DNA of 64,000 bases from Flavobacterium sp. MDT1-60 (GTDB lineage: Bacteria; Bacteroidota; Bacteroidia; Flavobacteriales; Flavobacteriaceae), in assembly GCF_014844035.1 (NCBI RefSeq), contig NZ_CP062159.1, forward strand, positions 3,596,001 through 3,660,000, in the 5' to 3' direction. Numbering within the stretch: the first letter of the stretch is position 1; every line of letters starts with the position of its first letter. This document shows positions 18,721 to 28,079 of the stretch, piece by piece. Both the position numbers and the translations under genes were made by a program. The notes under the pieces were generated by a model. That model was not told the DNA's origin. It searched no databases and saw nothing but the letters and a program-made list of their open reading frames with translations.

Positions 18721-19785
18721 CTACTTTGTTATAATGAGTTTTCCTTGCTCTTCTTTTAATTTTAATTCATTCATATTTACTATGATGGATAATACAGTGT
18801 TGAGCTTGTCTGTTTGTTCAACCCTTCCTGTAAAATAAAGTCCTTCAACAGTTTCCTTGTCATAGTCTATAGTCGTTTTATATTTTTCACTTAGTTTCTG
18901 TAGTACCATATTAAGTGGTGTATTATTGAAATTAAGCGAGCCATTGTTGGTCACTATTTGATTCTTAGGAGTAATTTTAGCTGTAGTTGCCAGTGTATTT
19001 TCGTTTAATCTAAATGTGCTTATTTCGTATTTGGCACTTAGCTTGTTCAAAGTCACCAATTGTCCGGGTTTTAGATAGATGTCCGGAATATTTTTACCCT
19101 TGCTATGTGTATCTCGTACTCTTACATGTCCTTCAAAAAGTTTTACCTCAATCTGATTCTCTTTAGTACTCGTTACTAAGAATTGTGTACCCAATGCGGT
19201 GGTAGCAAATCCCTGAGAAAATACGCTGAAAGGTCTTGCCTTATTTTTGGCAACTTTAAATATTGCTTTTCCTTTGAGGTTAATTATCCTGTCTTTTTTA
19301 TTAAATTCCTGATTGTAAGAAATTGCACTTTTAGGAAATAAAACAATTGCAGATCCATCAGGCAAATCAACGTTTATACTATGATGTTGCTTATTTTGAA
19401 TTATTTTGAATTTTTGAATTACTTGCGCAATTTTGCTATCTGCTGTATCCAGAGAGTGATTATTTATTTGGAAAAGAAATAAAGTACAAATACCAACTAT
19501 AGCTGCCGCAGCCCACCAGATATATTTTGAACTAAGAGTCAATCGTTTTGGTTGACGCATTTCGCTATCGTCAATAGATTTCAGGATGCGTTTTAAAAGT
19601 ATTGTCTTGTTTTTATTGTTTTGATCAGGGGCATCATCCTGATCGTATAATTTTCTAAAATGATTTTTGACTTGATTACTTTCTTCGTCATTTACATTTT
19701 TTAAAGCATTTTCCAATATTGTGATTTCTTCGGGACTTATAGTTCCTTTCCACAATTTTTCAATAAGTGATTGAATTTTATTCAT
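18721..19785 (-). CDS. FecR-family anti-sigma factor
   Basis: About 354 residues from MNKIQSLIEKLWKGTISPEE, which is where the family begins; an upstream ATG at 19833 would add 16 atypical residues. The cytoplasmic N-terminal helix binds the sigma factor, a single transmembrane segment follows (IWWAAAAIVGICTLFLFQ), and the periplasmic FecR domain (VDLPDGSAIVLFPKSAISYN, GKAIFKVAKNKARPFSV) and DUF4974-like C terminus (LNFNNTPLNMVLQKLSEKY) are complete. It would hold the ECF sigma factor of the neighbouring gene until the transporter signals substrate. Confidence 0.93.
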   Translation of the reverse strand: MNKIQSLIEKLWKGTISPEEITILENALKNVNDEESNQVKNHFRKLYDQDDAPDQNNKNKTILLKRILKSIDDSEMRQPKRLTLSSKYIWWAAAAIVGICTLFLFQINNHSLDTADSKIAQVIQKFKIIQNKQHHSINVDLPDGSAIVLFPKSAISYNQEFNKKDRIINLKGKAIFKVAKNKARPFSVFSQGFATTALGTQFLVTSTKENQIEVKLFEGHVRVRDTHSKGKNIPDIYLKPGQLVTLNKLSAKYEISTFRLNENTLATTAKITPKNQIVTNNGSLNFNNTPLNMVLQKLSEKYKTTIDYDKETVEGLYFTGRVEQTDKLNTVLSIIVNMNELKLKEEQGKLIITK

Positions 19786-19948
19786 AGTATAATTACATGT
19801 CTTGTCCTTAAAATAAGAAGGGGTATCTGGCATACCGCAACTATTCTAAAAACGCAAGACTTATAAAAATGGGGGGTACAGTGTTAGTTAAGTAATTATT
19901 AACAAAAGAAGGATTAATTGTAAATACTAAGATCTGACTGTAAACAGA

Positions 19949-20548
19949 CTAAGTACGGAAGTATAAACCGATGATAAATAAAGATATTGCTGACTCTTTT
20001 TCGTAGCGATTTACTGTATAGGTATGCACAAATTTTAGGGCAAGGGTAATATGCTCTTTTACCGTTTCTGAAGATATATTCATAATTTCGGCAGCTTCAG
20101 CATAGGTTTTCCCCTGTAATTTACAAAGTTCAAAGGCCTGTTTTTTGCGCAACGGTAACTGATTAATAGCTTCCGTCAAAATGTTTTCTTTGATATTCTC
20201 TATTTCAACTTCGCTTTCGGGATCGTATTCAAAATTGAAATCTGTTTTCATGGATTCCAGATACTTTCTTTCTCGAATCAATTTTCTGATATGGGAAATA
20301 GACTGGTTGTAACTGACAGAGAATAACCACGAAGCTACTGCATGCTCGTCCTGGAATTTGTTTTTGTTTTCCCAAAGCTTCAAAAAAACTTCCTGCAATA
20401 CATCTTCAACAACATCGGTTTGTGGAATAAGCCGTGCGACGTTGTTAAATACTATTTGCTGATAATGATTATAAACAGCTATAAAAGCATCTTTATTACC
20501 GTTGGCAAAAGAAGTAATAATCTCATCATTTAGCTTATTTAAAGACAT
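19949..20548 (-). CDS. ECF RNA polymerase sigma-70 factor
   Basis: A 199-residue ECF sigma factor. Region 2 is seen in DVVEDVLQEVFLKLWENK and SWLFSVSYNQSISHIRK; region 4 in LPLRKKQAFELCKLQGKTYA followed by EAAEIMNISSETVKEHIT, the DNA-binding helix-turn-helix. It lies at the head of the FecR-SusC-SusD-hydrolase series, 163 bp before FecR, and would drive expression of that series. A hydrophobic tail (AISLFIIGLYFRT) ends the protein, a common feature of Bacteroidota FecI-type factors. Confidence 0.95.
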   Translation of the reverse strand: MSLNKLNDEIITSFANGNKDAFIAVYNHYQQIVFNNVARLIPQTDVVEDVLQEVFLKLWENKNKFQDEHAVASWLFSVSYNQSISHIRKLIRERKYLESMKTDFNFEYDPESEVEIENIKENILTEAINQLPLRKKQAFELCKLQGKTYAEAAEIMNISSETVKEHITLALKFVHTYTVNRYEKESAISLFIIGLYFRT

Positions 20549-20837
20549 TTAGCTGTTTATTGTAAATAGTGAGTGTACCAATTGTAATAAATTATCATTA
20601 TTTGTTTTTTTAAACGAATAATAAATTTTATTTTATTTTGCGAAATTATATCCTCCCAAACAAACTCTTATCATGTTTTTCGTTAACAAAATAATACCAC
20701 ATCATTAAGTTGTTGGTATAAATGATATTTCTCCAAAAGAAAGATGTGTGTTGGAATAAAATTAGCCATGGATTCCAAAATGCTTTCTAGAATTAATATC
20801 GCTTTTTTATTGATTTGACTTGAATGTATGCCAAAAT
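20549..20837. other. AT-rich region with no recognisable gene
   Basis: The left part should contain the promoter of the ECF sigma gene. No long frame or hairpin of note is visible. Hydrolase-like coding remnants begin at 20838. Confidence 0.35.
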
Positions 20838-20981
20838 ATGCCCAATCCTGGTAATATTTTAGGCGACAAAGCCTGGGAGAATGGTGAGGATTATGTAATT
20901 TATACCAATTCCGGGCATGGTGGTATATTTCAATATCACGAAGAATTTCTTAAAAAAGCAATACCCTTTTTAACTCAATAA
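20838..20981 (+). pseudogene. C-terminal remnant of an alpha/beta-hydrolase-like gene
   Basis: Forty-seven codons ending in a normal TAA. The final stretch VIYTNSGHGGIFQYHEEFLK followed by KAIPFL is the usual end of an alpha/beta hydrolase, with the catalytic His in the SGHGG turn. No N-terminal part, nucleophile elbow or Asp is found upstream, so only the tail survives. It lies 10 bp before another degraded gene on the same strand. Confidence 0.5.
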
Positions 20982-20991
20982 ATTTAAAAAA

Positions 20992-21425
20992 TTGAAAAGA
21001 ATATTATTATTAATAGCTCTTGGTTTTAGCTCATTTTTTGGGGCTTATGCCCAAAATACAAAACCAGTAAAAGTTGCAACGAATGTAAAATCTGAAAAAC
21101 ATCTCTCGTCTTCAATTCTATTATGGATGCGTTCCGACAAACCACGTCAGGCAGGTATGGATAGATGAAAAGGTCCTCATGCCCAAATAATTGCTTCCAA
21201 TAAAGTACTATTAGAATATCGCCAGATACATTTGGCAGGTACTAATCCTGGTTTATGGCAAGCCATTGAAGGAGTAGAAACCATTATACCAACTGATAGG
21301 AAAATTGATGGTGTTGCAGATGTTACATTAAAGAATTTGTTTTCTATTTTTAGAGGTAAAAAACAGAATAAATTGGCCTATGCTGACGAAGTAAATTTAT
21401 TTAAGCGAACTATTCTGTATGCAGC
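20992..21425 (+). pseudogene. EthD-like secreted protein gene, nonsense and truncated
   Basis: One frame runs from a TTG at 20992 (signal-peptide-like LLLIALGFSSFFGAYAQ) through a TGA at 21166-21168 and on without a shift. The TGA replaces what is probably a Trp: the product reads GMDR-stop-KGPHAQIIAS, and EthD-type dimeric ferredoxin-fold proteins have W-x-GPHA at this point. Downstream KIDGVADVTLKNLFSIF and ADEVNLFKRTILYA fit the same family. The frame then runs straight into the reverse complement of the isochorismatase gene, so the 3' end is missing. The normal start may also have been lost, since no ATG is available. Confidence 0.6.
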
Positions 21426-21695
21426 ATTTTCACAAAATTCACTTTTAATGATTACTTTCTCTCCTTCCAGCGGTTTGACATTTTCATGAATTTCTATTCC
21501 TTTTGTACCGGGAACAAAAAAAGGAACTCCTTCTCCGGATATGTGCTGCACATGAATAATAGTCCCATTTTCTTTTCTGAAATGCTCCAATAATTTCTTT
21601 GCATTTTCACTTGCGCCAATAGGATTTACAAGTTCTAATGCCCCATTTTTAAAATATTCTTTCTGTATATCAATTAATAATAATGCCTTATTCAT
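21378..21695 (-). pseudogene. Isochorismatase-like cysteine hydrolase, C-terminally truncated
   Basis: The N terminus MNKALLLIDIQKEYFKNGAL is a textbook isochorismatase start with the catalytic Asp, and the frame continues through GTIIHVQHISGEGVPFFVPG with the substrate-proximal region. The family is about 170-190 residues; here the homologous part ends near VIIKSEFCENA and the last residues (YRIVRLNKFTSSA) are the antisense of the EthD-like gene. The catalytic Cys region is absent, so the product should be inactive. It converges with the EthD remnant at about 21.41 kb. Confidence 0.65.
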
Positions 21696-21909
21696 CTTAT
21701 TTTAATTTTAAAATTTGTATCTGACAAAATTAAAAATTAGAGTAATGATACCAGATACCAAAGCATTCCCAATAGATACCTTTTTGATAAGTAAAGTTTT
21801 TTATAAATACTTGATTTGAAATTAAAAATATAAAAAGAAAAAATGACTCACGGTTTTGGTTTGGAATTATAAATTATATTAGACAAACTCAAATTTAGAT
21901 AAAATTTTC

Positions 21910-22034
21910 ACATCAATCCCCAACAGGACATCCAAACCAAATTCTCAAATCCAATGAGAGACAGACACTAAATTTAGTAAGCCAATCTCTTCAAATCTTC
22001 TATAAAATTTATAGCCATTTGCCCTTTCGAGGTC
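21910..22034. repeat. Dispersed repeat A, copy 1
   Basis: About 125 bp closely similar to 41169-41292. Long shared stretches include ACATCAATCC, CAACAGGACATCCAAACCAA and GTAAGCCAATCTCTTCAAAT, ending in TCGAGGTC. On the minus strand both copies could encode INFxEDLKRLAY, with a stop soon after in each, so an origin as the 3' end of a mobile-element gene is possible. Confidence 0.7.
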
Positions 22035-22062
22035 TCTATTTATGAAAATTTAACCGAACTCC

Positions 22063-22138
22063 TTGGCGCAAAATTCGAACCTTATACCTGAAGATTTCCA
22101 AGTTTTAAGCGAGTTGGCAGAGGTTTGAAAAGAAAAAC
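22063..22138. repeat. Dispersed repeat C, copy 2
   Basis: It matches 9970-10043 in ATTCGAACCTT and in GCGAGTTGGCAGAGGTTTGA followed by AAAGAAAA. It lies 28 bp after repeat A copy 1, so A and C may belong to one element here. Confidence 0.5.
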
Positions 22139-22238
22139 ATTTGATTACCTTAGTTTCTGAAACAAAATTAAACCTTCTAAAACTAGTTACATAGTTTGAC
22201 TCCGTAGATGATAACTACCGACAATAATTGATAACTCA

Positions 22239-22276
22239 ACAATAACAAATGCTCATTTCTGAGCATTTGTTATTGT
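22239..22276. terminator. 17-bp perfect inverted repeat after czcA
   Basis: ACAATAACAAATGCTCA and its exact reverse complement flank a four-base loop, 45 bp after the stop of the CzcA gene on the minus strand. There is no long T tract on either strand, so it may end or stabilise the operon transcript rather than act as a classical intrinsic terminator. Confidence 0.5.
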
Positions 22277-22321
22277 CTATCAAGTTTAAATTGCAATAGT
22301 TTAATATTTTTGATACGATCC

Positions 22322-25300
22322 TCAATTAAAAGGTTTTACTTTTCTCTTCTTGTTCATCCAAAGATATAATGGAGGAATTAATATTGGAGCAAAAAACAGT
22401 GTACTTGTTAATCCGCCTATAATTACTGTTGCCAACGGTCGTTGCACATCTGAGCCAATACCTGAGGATATCGCAGCAGGAACGAGTCCGATAATAGCAA
22501 CAATAAGAATTGACAATAAAGCCCTTAATTGCTCTTTTGATCCCGTCAATACATTTTCATGCAAATTATTTTCTTTAAATAAGGTTTTTCTATTAAGAGC
22601 CGAAACAAGCAATACACCTGCCATTACAGAAATACCAAAAATACTCACAAAACCAACCCCGGCAGAAACATTAAAATAATACCCTCGAAGGAGCAAGGCT
22701 ACGATACCACCTCCTAAAGCAAACAATATGCAACTCATTGTAATCATGGTATGCTGAAGGTTTTTATACAACATAAACAGAAATAAAAACACCATAATAA
22801 TGGTCAAAGGAATCGTAAAAGCCAATTGCTTTCCTGCTCGTTCCAGGTTTTCATACTGTCCCCCATAAATGATGTTATATCCTTTAGGCACATGAACACT
22901 TTTTTCTACTTTTTGTCTCAGCTCTTTTACAAAACTTCCCTGGTCCCTTCCTTTAATATTTGTTCTAACGGTAATCATACGTTTACTGCCATAGCGATAA
23001 ATATTAGTCTGTCCTTCCACAAAATGTATATTTGCCAATTGGCTCATTGGTATCAACGCTCCATTAGATGATGGTACTAAAATATTTTTTACAGCATCAA
23101 TAGAATTTCTGTACTCTGGTAAAAACCGAACTACAATGTCATAACGCTTTGTTCCGTCATATAAAATAGAAATAGTTTTCCCTCCAATCGCTGCTTCTAT
23201 CATGTTTTGAATATCAGCAACATTAATCCCAAAACGGGCAGCTTGTTCCCTGTTAATATCTATTGCCAATTGTTCCTGCTGGCCTTCCTGTTCAATATTT
23301 ACATTGGCTGCACCCTTAATCTTTTTAACAATTTTTGCAATATCTTCAGCCTTTTTTCTCATCATTTGCAAATCATCGCCAACAACAGAAATGGCAAGAT
23401 CGGCAGCGCTGCCATTTACAATCTCCATAACCTGGTCAATAATGGGCTGTCCTGAAGAAAACTGTACTGATGGAATTTGTTGCTGCAGATCTGTTTTAAT
23501 TATTTCAACCAAATCTTTTTTAGCAATAGTATCACTCCAGAGTTTATAATCTTTTAGCCCGACTAAAATTTCATTTCTATTGGCAGGAAATGGGTCAGTC
23601 CCATCATCATTGCGACCCGTTTGCGTTATTACATAGGATATTTGAGGATATTTAGCAATAATTTTTCTGATTTTCGGAGCGTATTTCGCGTTTTCCTGTA
23701 TGGAAATTCCAGCAGGGAAATTCCCTCTTAAAAAGATAGACCCTTCATCTAATGTTGGCAAAAATTCGGTTCCTAATTTTAATCCGCATAAAATAAATAC
23801 AGTAACAACTGAGAAACCTATCAGGGTAGTTTTTTTATAATTATTTAAAAATCCGGATAATGTTTTTTCGTATGCATTAGTTAAAAAATCCAGTACAACA
23901 TTTTTATGCTCTTTAATAGGTTTATCAATATCTAGCAATTCTTTTCTGTAAACAAACGAAATCAACACCGGAATAAAGGTCAGTGCCGCGAGCATTGAAC
24001 CTATAACTGCAAAAGCTAAAGTTAAAGCCATCGGAGAAAACAATTTACCTTCTACTCGGGTCATTAAAAGTATTGGCATATAGGCCAATATGATGATAGT
24101 TACCGAAAAGAAAATTTCTCTTCCCACTTCTTGCGCAGCCTGTAGCGTGATTTTCACAATACCTTTCTGTCTTTCCTCAAGTGTAGCTGTTCTGTATTTC
24201 CTAATAAGATGTTCTGCCATTAAACAGGCTCCATCTACGATAATTCCAAAATCTATTGCTCCAAGCGAAAGTAAATTGGCGGGAATACCTGTAAGTTTCA
24301 TTAAAATAAAAGCAAACAGTAACGAAAATGGAATAGTTAAGGCGACAACCAAGGCACTTCTGGCACTTCCAAGAAATAAAATCAACAGTATAATTACAAT
24401 AGAAATTCCTTCTAATAAAGTGTGCGCAACAGTTTCTAACGAATGGTCTATCAAAAAACTTCTGTCATACATCGGTCGTAAGGTTACACCTTGCGGCAGA
24501 TCGTTTTCCTGTAAATCTGCTATTCTCTCTTTCAGAGATTTTAAAACCTCGCTCGGGTTTTCATATCGCCTTAAAAGAATAATGCCTTCAACACCACTGC
24601 TTACATCTTTTTTTTCTTTGGTTACTGTATATCCCAGAACACCGCTTGGTGGTGGTGGAGTGATTTCAACTGTCGCCACATCACGAACAAAAACAGGCAC
24701 ACCATTTTCAGATTTAAGAACAATATTTTGAATATCCTGATCTGTTTTAATAGCTCCTAAACCTCGTACTGCAAATCCCTGCCCGCCTCTTTCAATTATA
24801 TTTCCACCAGTATTTTGATTATTCACATTTACCGCATCCATCACGTTTTGCAAAGTAAGATTGTATTTTCTTAATTTTTCCGGAGAAGTAATAATATGAA
24901 ATTGTTTAAGGGGACCACCAAAAGTAGTAACATCAGCAATACCCGGAACTTGCAACAAAGCTGGTTTTATAACCCAATCCTGCAAATCTCTTAGCTGCGC
25001 CTGGCTATAGTTTGATGGCGCTTCTACAACATATCTGAAAATTTCGCCTACTGCTGTAGAAAGTGGTGCTAATTCCGGCGCAACGCCTGCCGGCAGTTCT
25101 GCACCTGCAAGTCGTTCAGTTACTTGCTGGCGTGCAAAATAATCATCTGTTCCATCTTTAAAAGTAAGCTGAACTACTGATAAACCAAAAATAGTGCGGC
25201 TTCTGCGGTCTAAAACATTAGGTGTGTTTTGCAAAGCTCTTTCGATAGGAACCGTAACTTGTTGTTCTACTTCTTCAGCTGCCCTGCCTTCGTATTGAGC

Positions 25301-25450
25301 AACTACAATTACATTAGTATCTGCAATATCAGGATAAGCTTCAATTTTTAGTTGGGTAAAACACCAAAATCCTATTGCCATCAATACAACACTGATCGCA
25401 ATTACAGCCCAGCGGTTTCGCAGGCTGAATAAGAGTAAATTCTTAATCAT
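22322..25450 (-). CDS. czcA: CzcA/CusA-type heavy-metal RND efflux pump
   Basis: A 1042-residue inner-membrane RND transporter of the heavy-metal efflux class. It opens with the usual first helix (RNRWAVIAISVVLMAIGFW) and FTQLKIEAYPDIADTNVIVV, has the duplicated porter and 12-helix layout, and carries the HME-RND proton-relay motif in helix 4 (GAIDFGIIVDGACLMAEH; the final residue is often Asn). It would expel divalent cations, exchanging protons, as a tripartite system with the HlyD and TolC proteins encoded upstream in the same direction. The exact metal (Zn, Co, Cd, Cu or Ni) cannot be read from this alone. It is the last gene of the operon, 4 bp after DUF190. Confidence 0.93.
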   Translation of the reverse strand: MIKNLLLFSLRNRWAVIAISVVLMAIGFWCFTQLKIEAYPDIADTNVIVVAQYEGRAAEEVEQQVTVPIERALQNTPNVLDRRSRTIFGLSVVQLTFKDGTDDYFARQQVTERLAGAELPAGVAPELAPLSTAVGEIFRYVVEAPSNYSQAQLRDLQDWVIKPALLQVPGIADVTTFGGPLKQFHIITSPEKLRKYNLTLQNVMDAVNVNNQNTGGNIIERGGQGFAVRGLGAIKTDQDIQNIVLKSENGVPVFVRDVATVEITPPPPSGVLGYTVTKEKKDVSSGVEGIILLRRYENPSEVLKSLKERIADLQENDLPQGVTLRPMYDRSFLIDHSLETVAHTLLEGISIVIILLILFLGSARSALVVALTIPFSLLFAFILMKLTGIPANLLSLGAIDFGIIVDGACLMAEHLIRKYRTATLEERQKGIVKITLQAAQEVGREIFFSVTIIILAYMPILLMTRVEGKLFSPMALTLAFAVIGSMLAALTFIPVLISFVYRKELLDIDKPIKEHKNVVLDFLTNAYEKTLSGFLNNYKKTTLIGFSVVTVFILCGLKLGTEFLPTLDEGSIFLRGNFPAGISIQENAKYAPKIRKIIAKYPQISYVITQTGRNDDGTDPFPANRNEILVGLKDYKLWSDTIAKKDLVEIIKTDLQQQIPSVQFSSGQPIIDQVMEIVNGSAADLAISVVGDDLQMMRKKAEDIAKIVKKIKGAANVNIEQEGQQEQLAIDINREQAARFGINVADIQNMIEAAIGGKTISILYDGTKRYDIVVRFLPEYRNSIDAVKNILVPSSNGALIPMSQLANIHFVEGQTNIYRYGSKRMITVRTNIKGRDQGSFVKELRQKVEKSVHVPKGYNIIYGGQYENLERAGKQLAFTIPLTIIMVFLFLFMLYKNLQHTMITMSCILFALGGGIVALLLRGYYFNVSAGVGFVSIFGISVMAGVLLVSALNRKTLFKENNLHENVLTGSKEQLRALLSILIVAIIGLVPAAISSGIGSDVQRPLATVIIGGLTSTLFFAPILIPPLYLWMNKKRKVKPFN

Positions 25451-25454
25451 TATA

Positions 25455-25754
25455 TTACCATTTTTCGACTTGATTAGTAACTATAAAACCGCCTTTATAT
25501 ACTTCTCGCAAAGCTTTTAAAGCTAATTTTACTTTTTCATCTTCATCAATAAAGATGATCAACAGGGGAGTTTCATCAAAACTGAACCAATCATTTGGCC
25601 TTTTAAGATATTGGTGCGTTCCATACCCCAATTTACCATGGAATACAGTTGCTCCCTGAATATTTTGTTCTATTAAAATTCTTAAAATATATTCGTATAA
25701 AGGCTTTGCTCCTTTTAACTCATCCTTATCTATATAGATGTGTGCTTGTATCAT
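25455..25754 (-). CDS. DUF190 family protein
   Basis: A 99-residue protein from MIQAHIYIDKDELKGAKPLY, the standard DUF190 start; an earlier frame opening at 25814 would overlap the CDF gene and is rejected. LYEYILRILIEQNIQGATVF and GYGTHQYLKRP match the family, which has a PII-like alpha/beta fold and is often found next to fluoride or ion transport genes. Here it is between the CDF transporter and CzcA genes, 4 bp from the latter, so a cytosolic regulatory role on metal transport is a reasonable inference. Confidence 0.85.
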   Translation of the reverse strand: MIQAHIYIDKDELKGAKPLYEYILRILIEQNIQGATVFHGKLGYGTHQYLKRPNDWFSFDETPLLIIFIDEDEKVKLALKALREVYKGGFIVTNQVEKW

Positions 25755-25773
25755 TGTTTTTTTAATTAAAATA

Positions 25774-26685
25774 TTAGCAATTAAAATTTTCACAATTTGA
25801 ATATTCTGTTTCAAGCGTGATATGATGGATGTTTTCGTGTTCCATCTGGTGTCTGAATTGCATTTTTATGACCTGTAATTGCTCCGGGCTTACATCTTCA
25901 TTTATTACAAGATGTGCAGTCATAGCATTTTCAGTAGTACTTATTGCCCAAATATGGATATGATGAATGCTATTTATACCGCTGATTTTTAGAGCTGCTG
26001 CCTTTATAGTATCAAAATCTGTATTTTCAGGTACACCGTCTAAAGAAAGACGCAAACTGTCTTTGAGTAAACGCCACATACTGGCAATAATTACAAGACA
26101 AATAATGATACTCAAAAGCGGATCAATCCAAAACCAATGTGTATAATAAATAATAATACCACCTAAAATCAAACCTGATGATACCAACGCATCAGAAAGT
26201 AAATGCAGAAATGCGGATTTTATATTAATATCTTTTTCTTTATCCTTGAAAAATAAAAACGCTGAAACCCCATTTATCACAATACCAATGGAGGCAATGA
26301 TAGCAATAGTTATTCCTGGTATTGGTTGTGGATTTGCAAAGCGGAAAATTGCTTCATAGCCAATTGCGCCGATGGAAATAAGTAATATCACGGCATTGAG
26401 CAACGATATAAGAATAGAGGCTTTACGGTAACCATAGGTATATTTTTCAGTTGTTTTCGATTGCATCAGTTTAAAGGCAATCATTGACAAACCCAATCCT
26501 GCCACATCCAAAAAATTATGCCCTGCATCAGAGAGTAACGAAAGTGAGTTTATTCGAAATCCAATAACTACTTGTATAATCACATACAACAAATTGAGTA
26601 TAATGCCAATAACAAATGCTTTGTTGATGTTTGCCGGCACAACATTATGAGAATGGCTATGATTATGGGAATGTTTTTCGCTCAT
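25774..26685 (-). CDS. czcD: CDF-family cation efflux transporter (CzcD-like)
   Basis: A 303-residue cation diffusion facilitator with six predicted membrane helices. A His-rich cytoplasmic N terminus (MSEKHSHNHSHSHN) precedes helix 1. The metal site of helices 2 and 5 is seen in SLLSDAGHNFLDV (D..H..D) and AFLHLLSDALVSSG (H..D). The C-terminal cytosolic domain has INSIHHIHIWAIS and ITLETEY. These are hallmarks of Zn/Co/Cd exporters. It is 13 bp from the MgtE gene and 19 bp from DUF190 in a leftward operon, so a two-step export route (CDF to periplasm, CzcCBA outward) is likely. Confidence 0.93.
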   Translation of the reverse strand: MSEKHSHNHSHSHNVVPANINKAFVIGIILNLLYVIIQVVIGFRINSLSLLSDAGHNFLDVAGLGLSMIAFKLMQSKTTEKYTYGYRKASILISLLNAVILLISIGAIGYEAIFRFANPQPIPGITIAIIASIGIVINGVSAFLFFKDKEKDINIKSAFLHLLSDALVSSGLILGGIIIYYTHWFWIDPLLSIIICLVIIASMWRLLKDSLRLSLDGVPENTDFDTIKAAALKISGINSIHHIHIWAISTTENAMTAHLVINEDVSPEQLQVIKMQFRHQMEHENIHHITLETEYSNCENFNC

Positions 26686-26698
26686 GATATATGTTGCT

Positions 26699-28069
26699 TT
26701 ATAAAATTGTTCCTTTTAAAATAATGGATGCTATTGAAAAATAAATGATTAATCCCGTTACATCTACCAATGTAGCTACAAATGGTGCTGATGAAGTAGC
26801 CGGATCTATCTTGCATCGTTTTAACAATATTGGTATCATTGAACCGCTTAATGTTCCCCACATTACAATACCAATTAGAGAGAAAAATATGGTTACGGCC
26901 AGTAAAAACCAATGTTGACCATAGTCGTACCAATGCAAATTTTGCCATATCGCAATTCTTATCAAACCAATGCTTCCCAGAACTACTCCTAATGACAAAC
27001 CTGATAAAATTTCTCTGCGCATGACGAACCACCAATCTTTCAAACCAATCTCTTTCAAAGCCATAGCCCTGATAATAAGTGTTGCAGCCTGAGATCCGCT
27101 GTTTCCTCCACTTGAAATAATTAAGGGAACAAATAATGCCAATACAACTGCTTTTTGAATTTCGCCATCAAAATACCCCATAGCAGTAGCTGTTAGCATT
27201 TCGCCTAAAAACAAAATAATTAACCAACTGGCGCGTTTTTTTAGCAATGAAAAAAATGATGTTTTTACGTAAGGATAATCAAGCTCTTCCAGCCCTCCTA
27301 TCTTTTGTATTTCTTTAGTGTTGGCCTGTTCGGCAACATCTAAAATATCATCAATAGTAACTACGCCCAACAAGACATTTTGTGCATTGACCACCGGCAA
27401 AACATCTCTGTCATACTCTTTGAATTTAGTAACTGCATCCTCTTTTGTTTCTGAAATTGCTAAACTTGGACAAAAGCCATCTAAAATATCTGAAACTTTT
27501 TTGTCCGGATCATTCAATACAAATCTTCTGATGGGAATATCATCTATAAGTTTATTATCGCTATCAACTACAAAAACTACGTTAGTCGTTTCATCGTCAG
27601 TATGTTTGCTTCTTATTTCTAATATGGCTTCTGCCAGGGTAATATCAAATCGTGTAGTTGCTATATTGGTATCCATAATTCGAGCTACACTGTTTTTTGG
27701 ATAACCCAATAAGCTCTGAACACTATCTTTATTTTTTTCGTTAAGCAGACTTAAAAAATGAGTTTGCTCTAAACTTTTTAAAGTTGAAAAAAACATCATT
27801 CTATCATCGGAGCTTAACTCATTCAAAATGAATTCACTTTTTTTAGGAGAGAAATTTTTAATAATTTTTTTTTGCAAAAAAGTGTCTAAATAAGAAAATA
27901 CAGTTACCTGATTTTTACTTGGTAGGGCCTGATAGGCTTTCAAAGCAGCTTCAAAAGGAATAGTTGCAAAAACTTTTGCTACTGCCGATGGATGAACATA
28001 ATGCGCATTATTACGATTAAGCAAAAGGTCTGAGAAATCGCCTTTTAATATTTTTTCTTTTATCGACAT
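26699..28069 (-). CDS. mgtE: MgtE-family magnesium transporter
   Basis: A 456-residue MgtE channel. The N-terminal helical domain runs from about 1-130, paired CBS domains follow (SVARIMDTNIATTRFDITL and DVLPVVNAQNVLLGVVTIDD), then five membrane helices containing PLIISSGGNSGSQAATLIIR, the family signature around the ion pathway, and PFVATLVDVTGLIIYFS at the end. MgtE gates Mg2+ entry in response to cytosolic Mg2+. Its location inside a metal-efflux operon is unusual; it may offset loss of Mg2+ or, as in some families, act on Co2+. Spacing is 10 bp from the HlyD gene and 13 bp from the CDF gene, so it is cotranscribed. Confidence 0.93.
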   Translation of the reverse strand: MSIKEKILKGDFSDLLLNRNNAHYVHPSAVAKVFATIPFEAALKAYQALPSKNQVTVFSYLDTFLQKKIIKNFSPKKSEFILNELSSDDRMMFFSTLKSLEQTHFLSLLNEKNKDSVQSLLGYPKNSVARIMDTNIATTRFDITLAEAILEIRSKHTDDETTNVVFVVDSDNKLIDDIPIRRFVLNDPDKKVSDILDGFCPSLAISETKEDAVTKFKEYDRDVLPVVNAQNVLLGVVTIDDILDVAEQANTKEIQKIGGLEELDYPYVKTSFFSLLKKRASWLIILFLGEMLTATAMGYFDGEIQKAVVLALFVPLIISSGGNSGSQAATLIIRAMALKEIGLKDWWFVMRREILSGLSLGVVLGSIGLIRIAIWQNLHWYDYGQHWFLLAVTIFFSLIGIVMWGTLSGSMIPILLKRCKIDPATSSAPFVATLVDVTGLIIYFSIASIILKGTIL

Positions 28070-28079
28070 GATGACTAAT

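Noticed and set aside
24090..24731. 213-residue plus-strand frame inside czcA
   Set aside because: It is antisense to a highly conserved transporter gene and has no family similarity I can recognise.
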